A stretch of DNA of 64,000 nt from a bacterium (GTDB taxonomy: Bacteria > Actinomycetota > Acidimicrobiia > Spongiisociales > ZC4RG35). The notes under the pieces were generated by a model that had not been told where the DNA came from, ran no database searches, and was given only the letters and a program-made list of their open reading frames with translations. How positions within the stretch are numbered: the stretch's first letter is position 1; every line of letters begins with the position of its first letter. Shown piece after piece: positions 58,013 to 64,000 of this stretch. The position numbers were made by a program, and so were the translations under genes. Where the stretch lies: positions 37,087 through 101,086 of the forward strand of contig JAPPFC010000004.1 in assembly GCA_028824015.1 (NCBI GenBank), given 5' to 3'.

Positions 58013-59380
58013 CTAGCGGCGGGTCTCCTCCAGAAGGGACAAGAGCCTGCCAAGCCGGGCGGGGATCACGGTTATCCACTCCGGCCGCCGGGAGAGGTCG
58101 GCCAGGCGGGAGGGCGGATCGGGGGACGAGCCCACCGCCTCCGCAACCGCTTCGGGGAACTTGGCGGGATGAGCCGTGGCGATGCTCACCACCTCCTCGC
58201 CGGCCGCCCGCAGAGGTTCCGCCATAGCCCAACCCAGGGCGCTGTGGGGGTCGAGCAGCAGTCCGTGCTTGCGGTGGACGGCGGCGATTACCTCTACTAT
58301 GGACCGGTCGTCCAGCCATCCCGCTTCGAAGTCCTCGGACAGGCGGGAGTGAAGCTCTTTGTCGAGCCGGAGTTCGCCGCGGCTTCGGTAGGAGTCCATC
58401 ATCTCCGACATCCACCCGCCCCGCCGGGAACCCAGTTCAAACAGGTATCTCTCCAGGTTGGAGGGGATTTGAATGTCCATGGCCGGAGCCAGAGTGGGAC
58501 GCACCTCATCGATGGAGAGCAGACCCTCGGAGATGAGTCGGGTCAGTCCCCGGTTGTGGTTGTTGGCCACCACCAGCCGCCCGACCGGTCCACCCATCCG
58601 GCGGGCCGCCCATCCGGCCAGTACGTTGCCGAAATTGCCGGTGGGAACCGAGAAGTTGACCTTCCGGCCCAGTCGGTGCCCCACCCACAGGTAGTAGGCG
58701 ATCTGGGCGAGGATCCGCGCCCAGTTGATCGAGTTAATGGCGGCCAGGGCCATCCGGCTCCGCACCGCGGCGTCGCCGAAGGCCGCTTTCACCAGGTCCT
58801 GGCAGTCGTCGAAAGTGCCTTCCACCGCCACCGCGTGGACATTGGGGGAGTCCACGGTGGTCATCTGGCGCCGCTGGATGTCGGAGACCCGACCCTGCGG
58901 GTAGAGAATCACGATGTCGATGCCCGCCCGGTCCCGGCAGGCCTCGATGGCGGCCGAGCCGGTGTCCCCGGAGGTGGCGCCCAGCACCAGAATCCGCTTT
59001 CCCTGGATTTCCAGCAGTTGATCGAACAACCGTCCCAGGAGTTGCAGGGCGTAGTCCTTGAAGGAGAGGGTCGGCCCCGACGTCAGGTCCAGGAGCCATC
59101 GCCTCTCGGCGACCTCCCGGAGCGGCGCGGGTCCTTGCGGTCCGAAGTCGGCGTAGGCCTCGGCGGCCAATCGGGGGAGGTGTTCGGACAGCAGGCTGTC
59201 CCCCATGAAGGGGGCGGCGACCGCGGTCACCATCTCGTGGTAGGACGCCCCCGGCGCCAGACGTGGCGCTTCCGGCCACTGGACGGGAACGTAGAGTCCC
59301 CCGTCGGGCGCCGGACCGGCCAGCAGGATCTCATCGAAGGAGGTGGGCTGAGTTCCGCCCCGGGTCGAGACGTATTTCAC
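58013..59380 (-). CDS. thrC: threonine synthase
   Basis: 455 residues; converts O-phosphohomoserine to threonine with PLP. KYVSTRGGTQPTSFDEILLAGPAPDGGLYVPV is split here as the usual N-terminus, with the PLP Lys in LSFKDYALQLLG and the phosphate-binding loop GATSGDTGSAAIEACRDR. VHAVAVEGTFDDCQDLVK and SVPTGNFGNVLAGW are family blocks. The length fits the long (yeast-like) class. It follows hom by 28 bases. No thrB (homoserine kinase) lies between or next to them, unlike in mycobacteria. Confidence 0.94.
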   Translation of the reverse strand: MKYVSTRGGTQPTSFDEILLAGPAPDGGLYVPVQWPEAPRLAPGASYHEMVTAVAAPFMGDSLLSEHLPRLAAEAYADFGPQGPAPLREVAERRWLLDLTSGPTLSFKDYALQLLGRLFDQLLEIQGKRILVLGATSGDTGSAAIEACRDRAGIDIVILYPQGRVSDIQRRQMTTVDSPNVHAVAVEGTFDDCQDLVKAAFGDAAVRSRMALAAINSINWARILAQIAYYLWVGHRLGRKVNFSVPTGNFGNVLAGWAARRMGGPVGRLVVANNHNRGLTRLISEGLLSIDEVRPTLAPAMDIQIPSNLERYLFELGSRRGGWMSEMMDSYRSRGELRLDKELHSRLSEDFEAGWLDDRSIVEVIAAVHRKHGLLLDPHSALGWAMAEPLRAAGEEVVSIATAHPAKFPEAVAEAVGSSPDPPSRLADLSRRPEWITVIPARLGRLLSLLEETRR

Positions 59381-59408
59381 AGCCGGCCCGGGCCGGCGGC
59401 GGGGTCCA

Positions 59409-60686
59409 TCAGGGACCGGCGCCGACCACTCGAATGGTGGCGGCCACCTGCCTCACCACCTCCAGCGCCTCCAGGTCCTTGACGGCCGCCCGGTGGTTGG
59501 TCTCCCGGGCGTGATGGGTGACCAGCAGGAGCGTGGCGTAGTCTCCTCGTCCGTCCTGCCACACCGACATGATCGACACCTCGTGGATTCCGAACACGGC
59601 CGCGATCCGGGCCAGGACGCCCGGGCGGTCCCTGACCTCCAGGCGCAGGTACCACTGGGTCTCCACCTCCGAGAAGTCCCGCACGTCCCCGTTGCCGAAC
59701 CGGACCCGGGGCGCCACCTTGGTGCCGGCCAGGAACTCGCGGGAGGCGAGGATCACATCTCCCAGCACCGCGGTTGCGGTGGGCTCCCCTCCCGCTCCGG
59801 GTCCCAGGAACAAAAGCTCGCCGATGGAGGGTCCTTCCAGGAAGACGCCGTTGTTGGCCCCGCGGATCAGCGCCAAGGGGTGGTCGGCAGGCACCAGGGC
59901 GGGGTGGACTCGCACCGCCGGGCCGTGGGGGGAGGTCTCCGCCACGGCCAGCAACTTGATGGTGTATCCCAGTTGCCGCGCGAAGCCGAGGTCCTGTGAG
60001 GCCAGGTCGGCGATTCCCTCGGTGTGGACCTGTTCGATGCTCACCCATCGACCGAAGGCCAGGCCTGCCAGGATGGCGGCCTTGGCCGCCGCGTCGCTCC
60101 CGCTCACGTCGGCGGTGGGGTTCGCCTCGGCGTATCCGAGTCGCTGCGCATCGGCCAGGGCCTCCTGATAGGGGATGCCCTCGGAGTCCATGGCGGTCAG
60201 AATGAAATTGGTGGTCCCGTTGACGATTCCCATCACCCGCTCGATCCGCTCTCCGGCCAATGACTCCGAGAGGGGACGGATCAGGGGTATCCCTCCTCCG
60301 ACCGCCGCCTCGAACAGTAGGGACACCCCTTTGGCGGCCGCCCGGGCGAACAACTCGGGCCCGTGGAGGGAGAGGAGTTCCTTGTTGGCCGTTATCACCG
60401 GCTTGCCCAGGTCCAGGGCGGAGAGGACCATTTCCCGGGCAGGATCAACCCCTCCCATCAACTCCACCACCAGGTCGACCTCGGGGTGAGAGACCACCAG
60501 GTCGGGCCGGTCGACGATGTACCGGGAGGGAAAGAGGCGGGGTTTGTCCAGTTCCCGCACCGCCACCGCTCGCAGTCGCAGGTCGATCCCGGACTTGGCC
60601 AGTATGGCTTCCCGGTCTTCAAGCATCCGCCGGGCCAACTCTCCGCCGACGGTGCCTCCCCCCAGGATGCCTACGCCTATTTCCAT
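59409..60686 (-). CDS. hom: homoserine dehydrogenase with ACT domain
   Basis: 425 residues; reduces aspartate semialdehyde to homoserine. The Rossmann loop GVGILGGGTVGGELARRML is at the N-terminus. VITANKELLS, GIVNGTTNFIL and the catalytic segment EANPTADVSGSDAAAKAAIL follow. The C-terminal ACT domain (LEVRDRPGVLARIAAVFG) indicates feedback control by threonine, as known for actinobacterial enzymes. Start ATG 60686 chosen because the upstream 23 codons are not conserved. It diverges from lysA with 67 bases between starts. Confidence 0.95.
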   Translation of the reverse strand: MEIGVGILGGGTVGGELARRMLEDREAILAKSGIDLRLRAVAVRELDKPRLFPSRYIVDRPDLVVSHPEVDLVVELMGGVDPAREMVLSALDLGKPVITANKELLSLHGPELFARAAAKGVSLLFEAAVGGGIPLIRPLSESLAGERIERVMGIVNGTTNFILTAMDSEGIPYQEALADAQRLGYAEANPTADVSGSDAAAKAAILAGLAFGRWVSIEQVHTEGIADLASQDLGFARQLGYTIKLLAVAETSPHGPAVRVHPALVPADHPLALIRGANNGVFLEGPSIGELLFLGPGAGGEPTATAVLGDVILASREFLAGTKVAPRVRFGNGDVRDFSEVETQWYLRLEVRDRPGVLARIAAVFGIHEVSIMSVWQDGRGDYATLLLVTHHARETNHRAAVKDLEALEVVRQVAATIRVVGAGP

Positions 60687-60753
60687 AGCGGGAATGGTAG
60701 AGGCATTCAGGTAGCCTTCGGCAAACGTAAACGCCCCCGAAGACCAAGTGGTC

Positions 60754-62028
60754 ATGGCCGGACCTCTGCCTTTTCATCTCCTTCCCCTCACCTCCGAGGT
60801 GGTCGACGGACGCCTCACGGTGGGCGGCTGCGACCTGGTTGCCCTGGCAGAGGAGTACGGGACCCCCTTGTTCGTCTATGACGAAGGGCATCTGCGCCGC
60901 CGTTGCCGGGAGGCGTCGGAGGCTTTCGGTGGGGGAGTCTCCTATGCGGCCAAGGCTTTCTTGTGTGTGGCGATGGCGAGGTTGGTGGAGTCGGAGGGGC
61001 TGGGCATGGATGTGGCCACCGGAGGGGAGTTGGCGATGGCCCTGCGGGCGGGCTTTCCACCCTCCAGGCTGGTCTTCCACGGGAACAACAAGTCTGGGGC
61101 GGAACTGGCAATGGCGATCGAGGCGGGCGTGGGCAGGGTGGTGGTGGACTCCTTCGATGAGATGGACCGAATCGACCGGCTTCACTCCCGGACGGGATGC
61201 GGGCCGGTGGACGTTCTGATCCGGATCACACCCGGGGTGGACGCTCACACCCACGAGTTCGTGGCCACCGGTCACGACGACACCAAGTTCGGCTTCACGG
61301 TGTCGTCGGGCGCCGCCGACCGGGCCGTCCGCAGGGCGAAGGAGTCCCCCTCCATGAATGCCCGGGGCGTGCACGCCCACATCGGGAGCCAGGTTTTCCG
61401 GCTCGAGTCCTTCCGGGAGGCTGCCCGGATCGTGTCGAGAATGGCGGCTCCCTTCGGCTTGGAGGAGTTGTCGCTGGGAGGCGGGTTGGGGGTCCCCTAT
61501 GTGGAGGGGGAGTCGGCGCCGACCATCGGCGAGTGGGCGGAGGCTCTGGTGGGGACCTGTCGTGCCGAGGGAGTCACCGGCCCGATCATGGCCGAGCCGG
61601 GGAGGGCGATCGCCGCGGCGGCGGCGCTCACCCTCTACCGGGTGGGGACCATCAAGGAGATTCCGGGAGTCCGCACCTATCTGGCGGTGGACGGAGGGAT
61701 GAGCGACAACCCCCGGCCGGTGCTGTACGGGAGCGGTTATGAGGTGTTCCTGCCCCGGGCGGTGTGCGCCCCGAGGGAGCGGGAGATGACGGTGGTGGGG
61801 AAGCACTGCGAGAGCGGCGATCGACTGGTTGCCTCGGGCTGGCTTCCCGCAGGTGTCGAGGTGGGCGATGTCGTCGCCACCCCGGTCACCGGCGCCTACG
61901 GGCACTCGATGGGCTCGGGCTACCAGAAGGTCCCCCGTCCTCCGGTGGTCTTCGTCTCCGGCGGAGACTCACGCCTGGTTGTACGCCGAGAGGAGTACGA
62001 GGACATGTTCCGCCTGGAGGTGGAGTGA
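60754..62028 (+). CDS. lysA: diaminopimelate decarboxylase
   Basis: 424 residues; the last step of lysine synthesis. The PLP Lys is in GVSYAAKAFLCVAM. HGNNKS, the specificity helix GVHAHIGSQ, the Gly loop LSLGGGLGVPY, EPGRAIAAAA, and the C-terminal CESGD with Tyr in TGAYGHSMGSGYQ complete the fold III pattern. ATG 60754; an in-frame GTG six bases upstream is possible. In mycobacteria lysA runs in the same direction as hom; here it is inverted and divergent. It converges on ku. Confidence 0.95.
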   Translation: MAGPLPFHLLPLTSEVVDGRLTVGGCDLVALAEEYGTPLFVYDEGHLRRRCREASEAFGGGVSYAAKAFLCVAMARLVESEGLGMDVATGGELAMALRAGFPPSRLVFHGNNKSGAELAMAIEAGVGRVVVDSFDEMDRIDRLHSRTGCGPVDVLIRITPGVDAHTHEFVATGHDDTKFGFTVSSGAADRAVRRAKESPSMNARGVHAHIGSQVFRLESFREAARIVSRMAAPFGLEELSLGGGLGVPYVEGESAPTIGEWAEALVGTCRAEGVTGPIMAEPGRAIAAAAALTLYRVGTIKEIPGVRTYLAVDGGMSDNPRPVLYGSGYEVFLPRAVCAPREREMTVVGKHCESGDRLVASGWLPAGVEVGDVVATPVTGAYGHSMGSGYQKVPRPPVVFVSGGDSRLVVRREEYEDMFRLEVE

Positions 62029-62029
62029 T

Positions 62030-62047
62030 CGGGGGAACCGTCCCCCG
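62030..62047. terminator. hairpin between convergent lysA and ku
   Basis: CGGGGGA (62030-62036), loop ACCG, TCCCCCG (62041-62047): a perfect 7-bp stem starting two bases past the lysA stop. There is no T-tract on either side, so termination would be weak or of the I-shaped type described in actinobacteria. Confidence 0.5.
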
Positions 62048-62056
62048 CGGGTGGAG

Positions 62057-62878
62057 CTAGCTGACCGCCCGCTGCGCGGCGGGGGGATCGTGGCCCTCGG
62101 CGGCCATTCTGGTCGCCTCCACGCTGGCCTTGAGCGCGGCCAGCAGGTCGACGACCTCCCCCGGCTCTGAGGCGGCGTCCACCGAAACGACCTCCTTTCC
62201 CTCCACCTTGAGCCGGACCGCCTCCTCGATGTTCTCCCTGGTCTTGTCCTTGTAGTCATCACCCACGAAGGGTCCGCTCATGGTCTCTATGAGAAGCTTG
62301 GCCATCTCCACCTCCTCGGGGCGGATCTCCACCTCCTCGTCCTGTTCGGCGACGGGTACCTCGCGGATTTCATCGGGCCAGAACATGGTCTCCAACAAGA
62401 GGCTCTCCTCCTGGAAGCGGAGAGTGGAGAGGTGTTCCTTGCCTCGCATGGAGAAGCGGGCGACTCCCACCCGTCCCGCCGCGCGGAGCGCCTCCAGGAG
62501 GATCCGGTAGGCGCGTAGGCCGGTCTTCTCGGGTTTCAGGTAGTAGGACGACTTGTAGTAGACGGGATCGATCTCCTCGCCTTCCACGAACCTGAGCACC
62601 TCGATCAGGGGGAGGCCCTTTTTGCCCATCCCGGCCGCGGACAGCTCCGAGTCGGTGAACACCACATAAGCGCCGCGATCCACCTCGTAGCCGCGTACGA
62701 TCTCACCCCAGGGGACTTCCTGTCCATCGGCTTCGGCCACCCGCTTGTAGCGGATGGGACTCCGGTCGCTCTCGCGCAACTGCTTGAACTTGGGTCGCCG
62801 ATCCTCGGTGGCCGAGTAGAGGACCACCGGGATGCTCACCAAGCCAAAGGAGATGGCGCCTTTCCAAACGGGACGCAT
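62057..62878 (-). CDS. ku: non-homologous end-joining protein Ku
   Basis: 273 residues; bacterial Ku that binds DNA ends as a homodimer and recruits LigD. RPVWKGAISFGLVSIPVVLYSATE is split here as the classic N-terminus, with IRYKRVAEADGQEVPW, the acidic-bridge region PVYYKSSYYLKPEKTG and the C-terminal ELAKLLIET-like segment (EMAKLLIETMSGPF, YKDKTRENIEEAV). No ligD gene lies in the window. The C-terminal 30 residues are variable, as usual for the LigD-interacting tail. Confidence 0.95.
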   Translation of the reverse strand: MRPVWKGAISFGLVSIPVVLYSATEDRRPKFKQLRESDRSPIRYKRVAEADGQEVPWGEIVRGYEVDRGAYVVFTDSELSAAGMGKKGLPLIEVLRFVEGEEIDPVYYKSSYYLKPEKTGLRAYRILLEALRAAGRVGVARFSMRGKEHLSTLRFQEESLLLETMFWPDEIREVPVAEQDEEVEIRPEEVEMAKLLIETMSGPFVGDDYKDKTRENIEEAVRLKVEGKEVVSVDAASEPGEVVDLLAALKASVEATRMAAEGHDPPAAQRAVS

Positions 62879-63378
62879 CAGACTCCTGATTGTACAGGTC
62901 TTCGTGTTGCGGCCGCCCGAGGCCCCAGAGATGGAAGTGCCGCCGGTCCAAGCGCTGGCGTCTCCGACCGAGCGGACGGGTAGGTGATTAGAGGGGATCC
63001 GCCATGCCCAGTCCTGCCATCAATCGAGGCCGAAAAGTCGCGAAAACCGAGGGTCCCTTTTGGGTTCCCTCCCCCAACACCCTAGCGGCCTATATGATCC
63101 CAGGTCAGCGTAGTATTGGCCTTTGTCAGTACCATTTTTGGTATCAGGACGCTCTCTGGGTTCTCTGTAAATTGTTGGGCTCGCAGTGGAGGAGGTGTTG
63201 TTTGCGGTTCTCGGTGGTGGGGGCGATTCGCCACTCTCTGAGATGTCAGGCGCCCCCCAACAGGATTCAGCTTGTTGTGCTTCTGCCCTTGGGCATTCTA
63301 TGGAGGGCGGTCAGTCTCTTTCGGGGGTTTTGCTCTGTCCGATTCTGGGGCGGTGAGCGTTTATACTTTGCTAAGGCT
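62879..63378. other. intergenic/upstream region of the last gene
   Basis: About 500 bases, less GC-rich than average. The frame of the downstream gene stays open upstream through at least base 63061, but its translation (Cys- and Trp-rich) looks non-coding. A 5-bp inverted repeat TACCA-TTTT-TGGTA lies at 63130-63143. No other gene is supported. Confidence 0.55.
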
Positions 63379-64000
63379 ATGGCGGTCTTTGAGGGCGGGG
63401 GCGGCAACTGGATCACCCTGGTCGGCGGCTCTGTTCTGTCGATGGGAGTCAACGGCCGGCTGCTGCCCCACGCGGACGGTTCCTACACCGTGCCCCTGGA
63501 CTGGCCGCTGAAGCCGCTCGGTCTGGGCGCGGGCGAGACGTTCCGGCTGCTGTTCATGACCGAAGACCACCGCGACGCCACCGCCGCCGACATCGGCGTC
63601 TACGACGCCCACGTGCGGGAGGCGGCCCGCGACGGTCACGCCGCCGTCCGGCGCTACGCCGACCACTTCCGGGTGGTGGGCTCCACCGCCGCGGTGGACG
63701 CCCGGGACCACACCCGGACCAACCCCAACGACGCCGGGCACACGGACGCGGAGGTCTGGTGGCTGAACGGCGAGCGCGTCGCGGCGAACAACGCCGGCTT
63801 CTGGTCCGACACCTGGGAGAACTGGGCGATGGCGGACCGGCGCTTCGAGAGCGGCGAGAGGAGCACCTCGAACGACTGGCCGTGGACGGGCACCCGCACC
63901 GACGGTGCGAAGGAGGCGAACCCTCTGGGCGCCAGCAACGCCCGGCGCGGACGGTTCTCGACCACCGACGCGGACACCGGCCCCATCAGCTACAACACCA
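63379..64000 (+). CDS. N-terminal fragment of a large secreted/repeat protein (FRLLF-RDAT domain)
   Basis: The frame is open to the end of the window, so the gene is cut. From ATG 63379 (MAVFEGGGGNW) about 207 residues are visible. GAGETFRLLFMTEDHRDATAADIGVYDAHV, followed by HFRVVGSTAAVDARDHT, AEVWWLNGERVA and WPWTGT, matches a domain I recognise from long bacterial extracellular proteins, often with fibronectin-like repeats. No signal peptide is visible from this start, so translation may begin upstream (for example ATG 63094 or a GTG near 63226), or the start belongs to a recombined copy. Function unknown. Confidence 0.65.
   Translation, partial: MAVFEGGGGNWITLVGGSVLSMGVNGRLLPHADGSYTVPLDWPLKPLGLGAGETFRLLFMTEDHRDATAADIGVYDAHVREAARDGHAAVRRYADHFRVVGSTAAVDARDHTRTNPNDAGHTDAEVWWLNGERVAANNAGFWSDTWENWAMADRRFESGERSTSNDWPWTGTRTDGAKEANPLGASNARRGRFSTTDADTGPISYNT

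Noticed and set aside
1..64000. tRNA, rRNA, riboswitch, prophage or insertion sequence
   Set aside because: I looked for T-loop sequences, long conserved RNA motifs, transposase and integrase motifs and terminal inverted repeats and saw none; a tRNAscan and Rfam search would be the proper test.

Overview
This window is a high-GC bacterial chromosome segment, best explained as an actinomycete of the class Acidimicrobiia or a close relative. The evidence is: (i) an actinobacterial gene order around rho (hom-thrC | rho-rpmE-DUF1385-prfA-prmC-tsaC, with lysA divergent); (ii) F420 metabolism (a CofC-type guanylyltransferase and an LLM/F420-type oxidoreductase); (iii) a LytR-CpsA-Psr protein, a Ku protein and a class II PurL; (iv) a secreted RCC1-repeat protein ending in SLH domains whose wording is familiar from Acidimicrobiia. 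The taxonomic call is inference. I found no tRNA, rRNA, CRISPR array, transposase or phage gene.

Layout. 1-2071: the tail of an MMPL transporter and an MpaB/DUF2236-type protein. 2515-7258 (minus): a LivKHMGF-type ABC importer in which the substrate-binding lipoprotein and the LivH permease are one polypeptide. 7417-9795: a secreted protein with 14 RCC1-like repeats and SLH domains. 10237-20595: mostly housekeeping enzymes (acyl-CoA carboxylase beta, crotonase, 5'-3' exonuclease, sulfurtransferase, sulfite-oxidase-like protein, Tag glycosylase, ornithine cyclodeaminase family, glutamate-cysteine ligase family, LLM oxidoreductase). 20695-28190 (minus): a six-gene operon with a RibD-C reductase, two amidohydrolases and an NMT1-type ABC importer. 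Its binding protein carries an in-frame 1050-bp tandem duplication. 28306-29421: an M24-fold hydrolase that has lost most metal ligands. 29428-30831: a lower-GC AAA ATPase with a duplicated 63-bp promoter-like repeat.

31524-39894 is the most novel-looking part. It holds two tightly coupled divergent operons. The minus one encodes an NAD(P)H/FAD fusion reductase, a dipicolinate-synthase-A-like dehydrogenase and a hydantoinase-type amidohydrolase. The plus one encodes a 4-OT tautomerase, an isochorismatase-VOC fusion, an MR/MLE enolase-superfamily enzyme, an opine-dehydrogenase-like enzyme and an HpcH/HpaI aldolase. I read this as an undescribed catabolic pathway that probably opens a cyclic amide or N-heterocycle and finishes with an aldol cleavage; the substrate is unknown.

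39942-52307: purL, a secreted anchor-type protein, an LCP protein, a VOC protein, cofC, a PIG-L deacetylase, glycerate 2-kinase, a GSA-type aminotransferase, a methyltransferase with a His-rich head, and an acyl-CoA synthetase. 52387-60686 (minus): tsaC, prmC, prfA, DUF1385, rpmE, rho, thrC, hom. 60754-62878: lysA and ku converge. 63379-64000: the start of a large secreted protein cut by the window edge. No classical transcription regulator was recognised anywhere in the window.
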